From positions 1 to 64,000 of the forward strand of contig NZ_MAPV01000092.1 in the NCBI RefSeq assembly GCF_001700505.1: a stretch of DNA of 64,000 nucleotides. Reading direction: 5' to 3'. Positions 15,905 to 24,265 of the stretch are shown here, piece by piece. How positions within the stretch are numbered: the stretch's first letter is position 1; each line of letters opens with the position of its first letter. The position numbers were made by a program, and so were the translations under genes. Under the pieces are notes generated by a model. The model was given only the letters and a program-made list of their open reading frames with translations, was not told the origin of the DNA and made no database searches. Origin of the DNA: Streptomyces mutomycini. GTDB taxonomy: Bacteria > Actinomycetota > Actinomycetes > Streptomycetales > Streptomycetaceae.

Positions 15905-16912
15905 TCAGCCCATACCTGCGATGCCCGCGAGCCGGCGCATCGAGTCCACCAGCGCCTCACGGTCGTACGTGCTCGTGGTGACCAGCACCTCGTCCGCACC
16001 GGTCACCCGGACGACTGTCTCCAGTCCGGCCGCCACCGCGTCCTCGGTCCCCGCAAGATGCCCGCGCAGCCCGTCCTCGAACAGCCCGCACTCCTTCTCC
16101 GTCATGGCCAGCGCTTCGATCCGCTCGGCCGGAGCCAGCGGAGGGAACGTGCCGTGGGTGCGCGCGTACGCCATGGACCAGGCTTCGGGAACCAGCAGTC
16201 GCCGCGCCTCCTCGTCGGTGGCGGCGACCGCCACGGTCCCGGCCACGACCACGTAGGGCTTCCGGGCCCACACGGAGGGCCGGAATCCACCGCGGTACGC
16301 CTCCACCGCCCGGATCAGCTTGTCGCGGCCGCGGAGATCGCCCACGACGAGCGGCAGGCCGGCCCCGGCGGCGATGGCGGCACCCTGGCCGGTCGCCAGG
16401 ACGTACGGAGGGATGCGCAGACCCTCGGCCGGACGGGCGTGGACCTGGGGGTGGGCTTGCTGAGTGCCGTCCAGCCACCCGAGGAGCTCGGCGAGCTGCC
16501 CGGCGAAGGCGTCGGCGTCCCCCTTGTCCCGGCCGAGGGCCCTGCGGATCCCGTCGGTGAAGCCGACCGATCGCCCCAGCCCCATGTCGATCCGGCCCGG
16601 GAAGAGGGAGGCGAGTACCCCGAACTGCTCGGCCACGACGAGGGGCTGATGGTTCGGGAGCATCACCCCGCCGGTCCCGACTCTGATGGTGGACGTCGCG
16701 GCCGCGACGGCGGCGGCCAGCACCGTCGGCGCCGAGCCGGCCACGCCGGGAACGCCGTGGTGCTCGGACACCCAGAAGCGGTGGTAGCCAAGAGCCTCGG
16801 CCGTGCCCGCCAGCGTGACGGTGTCGCGCAACGCCTCGGCGGCGTCGTGACCCTCGCGGGTGCGGGAACGGTCGAGGAAGGAGAAGCGGGTCGATGCGAT
16901 GGAGGAGCTCAC
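15905..16912 (-). CDS. LLM-class flavin-dependent oxidoreductase (luciferase-like)
   Basis: This 335-residue luciferase-like monooxygenase-fold protein has FSFLDRSRTREGHDAAEALR, HRFWVSEHHGVPGVAGSAPT, IRVGTGGVMLPNHQPLVVAE and PGRIDMGLGRSVGFTDGIRR. This is the MsnO8-like subgroup that starts with SxLD and contains SEHHG. Such enzymes use FMN or F420. The reading frame extends upstream without protein-like content and overlaps the ArsR gene, so GTG 16912 is the likely start. The substrate is unknown. Confidence 0.85.
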   Translation of the reverse strand: MSSSIASTRFSFLDRSRTREGHDAAEALRDTVTLAGTAEALGYHRFWVSEHHGVPGVAGSAPTVLAAAVAAATSTIRVGTGGVMLPNHQPLVVAEQFGVLASLFPGRIDMGLGRSVGFTDGIRRALGRDKGDADAFAGQLAELLGWLDGTQQAHPQVHARPAEGLRIPPYVLATGQGAAIAAGAGLPLVVGDLRGRDKLIRAVEAYRGGFRPSVWARKPYVVVAGTVAVAATDEEARRLLVPEAWSMAYARTHGTFPPLAPAERIEALAMTEKECGLFEDGLRGHLAGTEDAVAAGLETVVRVTGADEVLVTTSTYDREALVDSMRRLAGIAGMG

Positions 16913-16961
16913 ACAGGGTGCAACACCGCGGGCGCGACGGGATTCCCGCGCCGCCCGGCAC

Positions 16962-17348
16962 TCAGCGCCCCGGCGCCGCCGCGGCGATCTCGGCGGGCGT
17001 GTCACGGAGTCCGAGACGTAGGTGCTCGACGTGGTAGAGAGCCTGGTCGAGGAGTTCGGCGACGTGATGGTCGTACAGGGCGTACACGATGGAGCGGCCT
17101 CGACGCTCACCCGTGACCAGCCCGAGGTTCCTCAGCAGACGCAGCTGGTGGGAGCAGGCCGAGGGCTCCATCTCCACCGCCTCGGCAAGATCACCGACCG
17201 CGCAGGGGCCCTCCTGGAGACGGGCCAGAATCCGCAGGCGGGAGGGCGTGGCCAGGGCCTGGAGGGTCGAGGCGACGCCCGCTGCCCCCACGGCGTCCAG
17301 GCGCTCGCGGGTGGTGGCGGTGCTCTGCTGGTCGCGTCCGTGGCCCAT
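16962..17348 (-). CDS. ArsR/SmtB-family metal-responsive repressor
   Basis: This winged-helix regulator has about 128 residues. The HTH is seen in ALATPSRLRILARLQEGPCA and DLAEAVEMEPSACSHQLRLL, with the wing at TGERRGRSIVYALYDHHVAE. Cys and His residues in the alpha-3 and C-terminal regions (PSACSHQL, DHHVAELLDQALYHVEHL) are candidate metal ligands of the CmtR/NmtR/SmtB kind. Starts at 17357 and 17348 are both possible. It diverges from the P-type ATPase over a typical ArsR operator, so it most likely represses the ATPase and itself until metal binds. Confidence 0.85.
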   Translation of the reverse strand: MGHGRDQQSTATTRERLDAVGAAGVASTLQALATPSRLRILARLQEGPCAVGDLAEAVEMEPSACSHQLRLLRNLGLVTGERRGRSIVYALYDHHVAELLDQALYHVEHLRLGLRDTPAEIAAAAPGR

Positions 17349-17371
17349 GAAGCCCATTCTACGGATGACAC

Positions 17372-17387
17372 ATGAAGACCTGTTCAT
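17372..17387. promoter_or_regulatory. ArsR/SmtB operator in the divergent promoter
   Basis: ATGAA-6-TTCAT, extended to a 12-2-12-like ATATGAACAG/TCTTCATGT reading on the minus strand, is the usual ArsR/SmtB operator shape. It lies between the ArsR gene and the P1B ATPase. A TATATT-like -10 hexamer overlaps its right edge. Confidence 0.6.
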
Positions 17388-17445
17388 ATATTCCTGTACG
17401 GTGGGGGCGTCGTCGTTCCCACCACCCGTGAGGGGTCGTTCCGTC

Positions 17446-19473
17446 ATGCCCGCCGATGTCCTCCCGCGCCCCTCGCACAGCGTGTCCGCCGAGCCGGGCG
17501 GCGTCCCCCGGCGCCGGACACGCGTCCTCGCGCTGGCCGAGGCCCGCTGGGCGGGCGCGGCTCTGGCGCTGTTCCTGCTCGCGCTCCCGCTGGAGCTGGC
17601 CGGCGCCCCGGCCTGGGCGTGGGGCCCGCTGTACGCACTCGTCTACGCCGCCGGAGGCTGGGAGCCTGCCCTGTCGGGCCTGCGGGAGCTCCGGGAGAAG
17701 GTCCTGGACGTGGACCTGCTGATGATCGTGGCGGCGCTCGGCGCGGCATCCATCGGGCAGGTGATGGACGGGGCGCTGCTGATCGTCATCTTCGCGACCT
17801 CCGGCGCACTGGAGGCGCTGGCCACCGCGCGCACCCAGGACGCTGTCCGCGGACTCCTCGACCTCGCTCCGGCCACCGCCTCCCGCGTCACCGCGGGCGG
17901 TGGCGAGGAGAGCGTCGCCACCGGGGACCTCGTGGTCGGCGACGTCATCCGCATCCGGCCCGGTGAGCGCGTCGGCGCCGACGGCCGGGTCCTCGGCGGT
18001 GCGAGCGAGGTCGACCAGGCCACGATCACCGGCGAGCCGCTCCCCGCGCCCAAGGAGCCCGGGGACGAGGTCTTCGCCGGGACGCTGAACGGTACGGGCA
18101 CGCTGAAGGTCGCCGTCGAGCGGGACGCCTCCGAATCGGTGATCGCCCGCATCGTCGCCATGACCGAGGAGGCATCCCGGACCAAGGCCCCCACCCAGTT
18201 GTTCATCGAGAAGGTCGAGCAGCGCTATTCGCTCGGCATGGTGGCCGCGACCCTCGCCGTCTTCCTCGTCCCCCTCGCCTTCGGCGACGACATGACCGGC
18301 AGCCTGTTGCGGGCCATGACGTTCATGATCGTGGCCTCCCCCTGCGCTGTGGTCCTGGCGACCATGCCGCCCCTGCTGTCCGCGATGGCCAATGCGGGAC
18401 GCCACGGCGTCCTGGTCAAGTCCGCCGTCGTCATGGAACGCCTCGGGCAGGCCGACGCGGTGGCGCTGGACAAGACAGGCACCCTCACGGAGGGAACCCC
18501 GCACGTCACCGGCGTCCATCCCCTTCCCGGAGCAGCGCTGACCGGCGACGCGCTGCTGGCGCTGGCCGCCGCCGCAGAGGACCCCAGCGAGCATCCGCTG
18601 GCCCGCGCCGTCGTGAGTGCCGCCCGGGAGCGAGGGCTGCCCCTGCTCCCGGCCTCGGAGTTCACCTCGGCCCCGGGTACAGGTGTCACCGCCACCGTCG
18701 GCGGTCACCGCGTCGCTGTCGGCTCCCCCGCCCGGCTCCTGCGTGACACCGGCTCACCCGCGGCGTCCCGGGCCGCCGCCTCGGCCGCCGCGATGGAGGA
18801 GACCGGGTGCACCGCTGTACTCGTCCTGCGCGACGGCCTCCCGGTCGGTGTTCTGGGTATCGCCGACCGCATCCGGTGCGACGCGGCGGCGACCGTCGCC
18901 TCGCTGGCCGTGCTGACCGGCGGCACCCCGATGCTGCTGACCGGCGACAACCCCCGCGCCGCCGCCCGGCTGGCCGCCGAGGCCGGCATCACGGATGTAC
19001 GGGCCGGGCTCCTCCCCGAGGACAAGGCGGCCGCCGTCCGCGAGCTGGAGCGGGCCGGGCACAGGGTCCTGGTCGTGGGCGACGGAGTCAACGACGCGCC
19101 CGCTCTGGCCGCCGCGCACGTCGGGATCGCGATGGGCCGGGCGGGGTCCGATCTCGCCCTGGAAACCGCGGACGCCGTCATCATCCGCGACGAACTCGCC
19201 ACCGTGCCCGCGGTCATCGCCCTCTCCCGGGCGACCCGCCGACTGGTCGTGCAGAACCTGGTGATCGCCGGCGTCTTCATCTCCGTCCTGGTCGCCTGGG
19301 ACCTCATCGGTCACCTGCCGCTCCCGCTGGGAGTGCTGGGGCACGAGGGCTCCACCGTCATCGTGGGCCTCAACGGCCTCCGGCTCCTGCGCGAAACGGC
19401 CTGGAGCCGCGCGGCCGGTCAGAGCAGATCCGGAGCGCCCGCGGCAGCGCGGCAGGCCGCCACCGTCGACTGA
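17446..19473 (+). CDS. Heavy-metal P-type ATPase, P1B-4 subgroup
   Basis: This 675-residue P1B ATPase effluxes transition metal across the membrane. Visible features are the actuator TGE at about 195 (ATITGEPLP), the transmembrane SPC motif at about 298 (ASPCAVVLATMPPL), the phosphorylation motif LDKTGTLTEG (Asp about 342), the HP locus SEHPLARAVVS, the hinge GDGVNDAPALAAA and the final transmembrane HEGSTVIVGLNGLRLLRETA. SPC plus HEGSTxxVxLNxLRLL and the lack of an N-terminal metal-binding domain fit P1B-4 pumps (CtpD/CoaT: Co, Ni or Fe). ATG 17446 follows GAGGGG. It pairs with the divergent ArsR gene. Confidence 0.9.
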   Translation: MPADVLPRPSHSVSAEPGGVPRRRTRVLALAEARWAGAALALFLLALPLELAGAPAWAWGPLYALVYAAGGWEPALSGLRELREKVLDVDLLMIVAALGAASIGQVMDGALLIVIFATSGALEALATARTQDAVRGLLDLAPATASRVTAGGGEESVATGDLVVGDVIRIRPGERVGADGRVLGGASEVDQATITGEPLPAPKEPGDEVFAGTLNGTGTLKVAVERDASESVIARIVAMTEEASRTKAPTQLFIEKVEQRYSLGMVAATLAVFLVPLAFGDDMTGSLLRAMTFMIVASPCAVVLATMPPLLSAMANAGRHGVLVKSAVVMERLGQADAVALDKTGTLTEGTPHVTGVHPLPGAALTGDALLALAAAAEDPSEHPLARAVVSAARERGLPLLPASEFTSAPGTGVTATVGGHRVAVGSPARLLRDTGSPAASRAAASAAAMEETGCTAVLVLRDGLPVGVLGIADRIRCDAAATVASLAVLTGGTPMLLTGDNPRAAARLAAEAGITDVRAGLLPEDKAAAVRELERAGHRVLVVGDGVNDAPALAAAHVGIAMGRAGSDLALETADAVIIRDELATVPAVIALSRATRRLVVQNLVIAGVFISVLVAWDLIGHLPLPLGVLGHEGSTVIVGLNGLRLLRETAWSRAAGQSRSGAPAAARQAATVD

Positions 19474-19582
19474 CCCGGCGTCACCGGGCGCGGAACCACC
19501 TGCCCTGCGGCGGTAGGCGACCGCGGCCACTCCGCGTGACCGGGCCTCGGCGTGGGCGGACTGTTCCGAGCCCGGCACACGT

Positions 19583-19610
19583 CACTCGGCACTGGGCACT
19601 GGGCACTCGG
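19583..19610. repeat. Heptanucleotide tandem repeat
   Basis: Four tandem 7-mers, CACTCGG, CACTGGG, CACTGGG, CACTCGG, then a degenerate fifth, lie between the convergent ATPase and esterase genes. A short CCCGG-5-CCGGG hairpin sits at 19474-19488 just after the ATPase stop. The array is non-coding. Confidence 0.6.
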
Positions 19611-19629
19611 CACTTCGGCCGAGCGGGCG

Positions 19630-20628
19630 TCAACGGCGCAGTGCCGCCGTCAGCATCGGCAGAGCGTGGCGCAGTTCCCTGTGACCGTAGGTGCCGGTGT
19701 GCCCACCTGGATAGATATGGGTGGTTACGGGTGCGCCCAGAGACGCGAGACGGCCGCTGAGCATCCGCGTCTCCTCACCGCACACGGCCTCGGTGACGGA
19801 TACGACGCCGTCGTCGGCGAGCGCGACCCATTTCTCGGTGCCGGGGATGTGGGGATCGGGCTCGTCGCCGTCGAGCGGACCGGGCATGCCGTCACCGGAC
19901 GCCAGGTAGACGGGTGTGTGACGTAGCCCCCGGGCGTGGTGGTAGGGATCCCAGTCGAGCCAGGTCTTCCACTGCTTCCAGGGGTCACCGAAGATCGCGT
20001 AGCCGTCCACACCGACGAACTTCGCACCGGAGAGCCACATCTCCGGGTGCCGGACCGGGTGCACGGGTGCCCCGAAGGCGGCGACGGCGCCGAACAGTCC
20101 CGTGACACGGGCGGCGAGCCCCAGGGCACCGAATCCGCCCTGGGACTCGCCGGCTGCCGCCCTGTTGGGCCCGGCGCCGTACTCCCGTTCCACCAGGGGC
20201 ACGACTTCACGGAGGAAGTACGTACGCACCTGGGGGGAGCCCCCTTCGCCGTGGTTCCACCAGTCGGTCCAGAAACCGAACAGCGGCATGCCCGGCATCA
20301 CCACGAGGACATCGCGCAGCTCCCGCAGGTCCTGTACGGCGAAAAGGCTGGTCCAGGTCGTGTGGTCGCCGTCCCCGCCCGCGAACAAATAGAGCGTGGG
20401 CCAGCGGTCGCCGGGGCTGCGCCGTTCCCAGCCGCGTGGTGTCAGCAGCGCCACGGTGCTCCGGCCGCCGAGAGCCCGGGAGTCGACAGTCAGTTCGACC
20501 AGCCGGTCGTCCAAGCGGCGTTCGGCGAGTACCTTGCCGGTGGCACGGCCCGGATCGGCGGCGCCGAGGAGGGATCCGGCACCCAGCAGTGCCCCAGTCG
20601 TGAGAACGGTGCGGCGTGTGTGTGACAT
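19630..20628 (-). CDS. Tat-exported alpha/beta hydrolase (esterase D / antigen 85-like)
   Basis: This 332-residue protein has the Tat-type signal SHTRRTVLTTGALLGAGSLL. The mature part is an esterase fold with YLFAGGDGDHTTWTS, LVVMPGMPLFGFWTDWW, the nucleophile elbow AAAGESQGGFGALGLAARV (Ser) and, near the C terminus, HIYPGGHTGTYGHRELRHAL (His). It resembles the mycolyltransferase/esterase family used by streptomycetes as secreted esterases, not as real mycolyltransferases. It is monocistronic and its substrate is unknown. Confidence 0.85.
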   Translation of the reverse strand: MSHTRRTVLTTGALLGAGSLLGAADPGRATGKVLAERRLDDRLVELTVDSRALGGRSTVALLTPRGWERRSPGDRWPTLYLFAGGDGDHTTWTSLFAVQDLRELRDVLVVMPGMPLFGFWTDWWNHGEGGSPQVRTYFLREVVPLVEREYGAGPNRAAAGESQGGFGALGLAARVTGLFGAVAAFGAPVHPVRHPEMWLSGAKFVGVDGYAIFGDPWKQWKTWLDWDPYHHARGLRHTPVYLASGDGMPGPLDGDEPDPHIPGTEKWVALADDGVVSVTEAVCGEETRMLSGRLASLGAPVTTHIYPGGHTGTYGHRELRHALPMLTAALRR

Positions 20629-20748
20629 ATCCGAGTGATCGGCCGCCGGCCCCTGCGTCTTTAGCGCGTCCGCACGTCGACGGCCGACTGGATCACTTCC
20701 TCGTTGATGGCCGGCGTGGTGCGAGGGCGGCAGAACAGCCTCTCGGTC

Positions 20749-21639
20749 TCAGCAGGTCCGGAACACGTAGCCCTTCTCGCCCGCGGGGAGCACATCGAGG
20801 TCTCGCTGCACGAGGGAGATCCTGTCGCCCCAGGCGGAACAGCTCTCGTCGAAGCCCACCTCACCCTCGCCCTCGTATTCGATCGCGAAGACACGGTCGT
20901 CGTAGGCGTCGGCGTACGCGCCGCACTCGTCGAACTGGGCGCACTCCTCCGTCACAGCGAAGTCGAAGCCGATCTCGGTATGCCGATCGAGAAGGTCGGT
21001 GGTGTTCTTCTGCCCGATCGCCAGGCCCTCACTGTGCGCACGCGCGGCCAACACGGTCGCGAACGCGGCGTTGTGCTCCTGCGTCAGCTTGCCCTTCGAC
21101 CGTTCGAAGGAGTCGAGGTTGTCCGGTTCCACCGCCTGGAAGCCGTTCTCCGCGCAGCCGTCGATCCACTCCCCTACGATCTCCGCGAGTTGGGTGCGCC
21201 GGGCGGCCGTCGAGGTGTCCAGGAGGGCTTCGTCCCAGCCCTCGTCGATGATCAGTTCCCCGTCGCCGTCGCGCAGCAGGAGGTCCGGGTGGGTGTCCTG
21301 CCACCAGTCCAGTGCGCCGGGCTGGGTCTGGAAGGCGTTGACATAGCAGACGTTGTACTGGCCGGGTGCCGGCTCGTCCTCGCGGTCGCGGGACACCGCT
21401 CGCACCCCGTCGGGCGGCGTGTAGCCGCCACCGATCTGATAGTCGAACTTCATGCCGGCCGTCGGCAGGAGGACGTCGGCGGTCTCGGTCCGCTGCGGGA
21501 GCCCGGCGGTGCCTGAAGCCCCGCCCGCGGCGGAACAGCCCGCCAGCACGCCCGCCCCGAGGGCGGAGGCAAGGCCCACCGCCACGCCGGCGACCACGCG
21601 CCTGCGGCGGAAGAACAGGGAAAGGGCACGGCCGGTCAC
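20749..21639 (-). CDS. Endo-alpha-1,4-polygalactosaminidase-like lipoprotein (GH114 type)
   Basis: This 296-residue protein has an n-region FFRRRRVVAGVAVG and a lipobox GVLAGCSAAG, so it is a predicted surface lipoprotein. The rest is a GH114-like TIM barrel: FDYQIGGGYTPPDGVRAVSR, QYNVCYVNAFQTQPGALDWW, GFQAVEPDNLDSFERSKGKL (candidate catalytic acids) and AIGQKNTTDLLDRHTEIGFD. Family enzymes cut galactosamine-containing exopolysaccharide. The start is GTG 21639 with a GGAGA motif. It follows the Tat esterase in the same orientation. Confidence 0.83.
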   Translation of the reverse strand: MTGRALSLFFRRRRVVAGVAVGLASALGAGVLAGCSAAGGASGTAGLPQRTETADVLLPTAGMKFDYQIGGGYTPPDGVRAVSRDREDEPAPGQYNVCYVNAFQTQPGALDWWQDTHPDLLLRDGDGELIIDEGWDEALLDTSTAARRTQLAEIVGEWIDGCAENGFQAVEPDNLDSFERSKGKLTQEHNAAFATVLAARAHSEGLAIGQKNTTDLLDRHTEIGFDFAVTEECAQFDECGAYADAYDDRVFAIEYEGEGEVGFDESCSAWGDRISLVQRDLDVLPAGEKGYVFRTC

Positions 21640-22380
21640 TCGGGTCTCCAGGTGTCAGGGATCCGGAAGCAGGATCCGCGCCCATCCTCCTTCACCGCCC
21701 CGGAGGCCGGTCCCCCCGGGGCGGCAGGTCAGCGAACGCGGTGCCGGCCCACCAAGGTCTTGCACCCCAGGAGCTGCAGGCGATTCCACCGGAGGCATCG
21801 ATTCCTGAGCGTGATCACGATGTCACAAGCAGAAAGTTTCGCTGTCCTTGCGAAGCGATGAGTTCGCGAACCTGGCACGGTCTCTACCAGTAAGGAACGA
21901 ATCAGGCGGCCCACCGCGAGGGCGACGGGACATCGCCACCAGGAGGACAGCACAGTGACAGGACGTCCGGGCAGGGTGACCTGCGATCTCTCGATCTCCG
22001 TCGACGGGTACCCGGCCGGTCCCCACCACACCGAGCAGCGCCTCCCTTCAGGACTGCCGCCCTCCCTGACGGTTACTCCGAGCCACTCGGGGGTGGGGTC
22101 CTCGACGAGCCCGCCGCCCGCTCCTTCTCGGCCTCGGCCACCCCGGCGAGAAGCCCTGCCCGGCCGATGGCGCCGGTGCGCGTCGGGATGGGCGTAGCCC
22201 GTACGCCCCGTAGCCGCCGGGAGGCAGAGCGTCGATCGCGTCGGCGAACACAGCGACTTCGACCGTGTGGACGGGATGGGGCAGCAGCGTCGGCACGCGG
22301 TCCGGATGGTCGCCCGTCCGGAAGGAGGAGAGAGACATGCACATCGTGAGTGGGTCCGCTTTCAGGTGAGGTGGGGCAGG
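21640..22380. other. 741-bp gap with gene remnants
   Basis: Apart from the RibD_C/DHFR-like fragment at 21955, I see no intact gene. A ten-codon ORF MHIVSGSAFR (22337-22369) has an unusually strong GAAGGAGGAGA ribosome site and may be a leader peptide or the stump of a lost gene. On the minus strand, 22200-22310 has coding-like third positions (ADAIDALPPGGYGAYGL) but no family I recognise. Confidence 0.4.
21955..22050 (+). pseudogene. N-terminal fragment of a dihydrofolate-reductase-like (RibD_C) protein
   Basis: The reading begins VTGRPGRVTCDLSISVDGYP and continues AGPHHTEQR. This is the N terminus of the RibD_C/DHFR-like family common in actinobacteria (consensus GRVTCDLSISxDGYxAG). A good AGGAGG lies 9 bases before the GTG. 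After about 30 residues the frame changes to low-complexity proline/serine/arginine sequence unlike the family and ends at 22197. A normal member is about 180-200 residues, so the gene is truncated. Confidence 0.6.
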
Positions 22381-23142
22381 TCAGGAGGACGGGGGCGGCA
22401 GCAGCCCGGCGGCCCTCCGCAGCGCCACGGCGTGCCGGGCCAGCTCGGGTTCGCCGCCCCGGTCAGCCGGCATGGACGCCATCAGGGCGAGCCGGTCACG
22501 CCAGCTGCGTCCCGCGAGCGGCACGGCGACGGCGTTCATTCCCCGCACCGATTCGCCGGCACTGTCGGCGCGACCCACGGTGCGGATATCCGCGAGTTCG
22601 GAGAGCAGTGCGGTACGGGAGATCTGGGTGCGGCCGGTGACCTCGGGCAGCCGCTCCTGCGGGTAGAGGGCGCAGACCTGATCGGTGGTCAGCTGGGCGA
22701 GCAGGATCTTGCCCGCCGAGGTGGCGTGCGCGGGGTGGGCGCGGCCGGTCTCAAGAACGGCTCGCACGGGGTGCCGCGACTCCCTGCCGTCCGTGATGAT
22801 CACCTGGTCGCCGATGAGGGCGGCGGTGCTGACCGTCTCTCCGGTCGTCGCGGCCGCCGCGTCCAGCACCACCTGGAGGCGCGCCCCGATCCCGGGGCCG
22901 TAGCCGGCCGGGCGGCCCAGCGCGACCAGTTCGGGTCCTGCGGAGTAGCCCCGGCCCGAGGTGTCGCGGGTCGCGAACCCGCGGGACTCGAGGGTGCTGA
23001 GCACACGGTGCGCGGTGGAGCGGGCCACGTCCAGCTCCCGGGCGGCGTCGGTGACCGTCAGGGTGTCATGGGTGAGGAAGAGGCGCATGAGCCGCAGACC
23101 GGTGTCCAACGACTCGATGATGTAGCTCCTGGGGTCGGCCAC
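22381..23142 (-). CDS. IclR-family transcriptional regulator
   Basis: The protein has 253 residues. Residues 8-70 form the winged-helix HTH_IclR domain (LRLMRLFLTHDTLTVTDAAR, DVARSTAHRVLSTLESRGFA). Residues 80-245 form the GAF-like effector domain (VSTAALIGDQVIITDGRESR, HATSAGKILLAQLTTDQVCA). The start is GTG 23142 behind GGGAGGA. IclR proteins regulate aromatic, sugar or acid catabolism by binding small acids. No obvious target operon adjoins it: the next gene on the same strand is a PlsC acyltransferase 250 bp upstream. Confidence 0.9.
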   Translation of the reverse strand: MADPRSYIIESLDTGLRLMRLFLTHDTLTVTDAARELDVARSTAHRVLSTLESRGFATRDTSGRGYSAGPELVALGRPAGYGPGIGARLQVVLDAAAATTGETVSTAALIGDQVIITDGRESRHPVRAVLETGRAHPAHATSAGKILLAQLTTDQVCALYPQERLPEVTGRTQISRTALLSELADIRTVGRADSAGESVRGMNAVAVPLAGRSWRDRLALMASMPADRGGEPELARHAVALRRAAGLLPPPSS

Positions 23143-23391
23143 GGGGTCCTCCCGGTCGTGTCGCGGGGCCGCGTTCGTCGTGCGGCACGGCCCCCATGAT
23201 CGCTGGCCGGCCGGACGACGGAGTAACCGCGGTCGACGAACCGTTCGGTGCCACCGCGAAGTCGGCGGGTCCCCACGCGCGATCCGCGGCCGGGCTGCTG
23301 CCCGGCCGGAACGACCCGCAGAAGTGACGCGAAGCCGCCCTGCCCGCGGTGGTCCGAGACGTACCGGCCGACGGCGGTTCTCCGCCGCTCC

Positions 23392-24054
23392 TCACGCTGC
23401 GAGGGTGATGGGTTCGCCGAGGCGTTCGGCGGCCTCCCTCCACGCGGCGGTCACCGCCGCTCGGGCATGGCCGGTGCGGTTCGGCAGGTCGCCGGTCAGC
23501 ATGACCGGCGCCCCCACGTGGACATGGAGGCCGGGCCTTCGCAGCGGGGCCGTGCCCAGGCCCGCGAGTTGCTTGGCCCAGTTGCCCGACGTGATGCGGC
23601 GGGAGCCGGCCTGTCCGAGGGGTATGACGGGAGCTCCGGTCCGGTGGACGAGTCGGGCCAGTCCGCTGCGGAAGGCTTCCGGGGCAGCTTCTCCCGCGTC
23701 CCTGCGGAGCGGGATGCCGCCCTCGCCGTAGATCAGGACGAGGCGCCCCCGGGCCAGGGCTTCGGCGGCGCCGTCGAGGGCGTCACCCGCGCGTGCGTCG
23801 TGCCGGTGAACGGGGATGTGTCCCTCACGGGCGAGCGCACGTCCGAGGAGAGGGATGCGCCAGAGACCCGCAGCGGCCAGTACGGCCGGCTCGACGCCGA
23901 GGCTGCGCAGGGCCGCGAGGACCACGGCCGGGTCGGCCAGGGAGCTGTGGTTGGCGGCGATGACGCTCCCCTCCGCGAAGTCGGCGCCGCTGTCGGTGGT
24001 GACCGTCAGCCGGCCGACAGCGGGTACCAGGGCGTGGGCGAGGCGACTGAGCAT
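23392..24054 (-). CDS. 1-acyl-sn-glycerol-3-phosphate acyltransferase (PlsC-like)
   Basis: This 220-residue protein is of the lysophosphatidate acyltransferase fold. Motif I NHSSLADP (HX4D) at about residue 36 is the catalytic pair. Motif III appears as YGEGGIPLRRD, in the place of the usual FPEGT. Motif IV appears as GAPVIPLGQAGSRR. ATG 24054 has GGGAG 9 bases upstream; ATG 24093 is an alternative. It acylates a lysophospholipid or a related polar acceptor at the membrane. Confidence 0.82.
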   Translation of the reverse strand: MLSRLAHALVPAVGRLTVTTDSGADFAEGSVIAANHSSLADPAVVLAALRSLGVEPAVLAAAGLWRIPLLGRALAREGHIPVHRHDARAGDALDGAAEALARGRLVLIYGEGGIPLRRDAGEAAPEAFRSGLARLVHRTGAPVIPLGQAGSRRITSGNWAKQLAGLGTAPLRRPGLHVHVGAPVMLTGDLPNRTGHARAAVTAAWREAAERLGEPITLAA

Positions 24055-24265
24055 GAGCGGGTACTCCCGGACTCGGAAAGTGGTGACCCCCATCGTGGTC
24101 GGGAAGAGCGCCGCGGGCCTGAGTGCCCGTACTCAGCCGGCTGACCCGCCGGCGTACCCAGCCCCGTCGGGAGCTGTGGGGCGGCGCAGGCGTCTGCTGC
24201 CCGGCAAGGCGGCCGGGCGCCGTGAAAAACCGGGTGGGACCCCTGCTGCCCGAGCTGCCGTCGCT

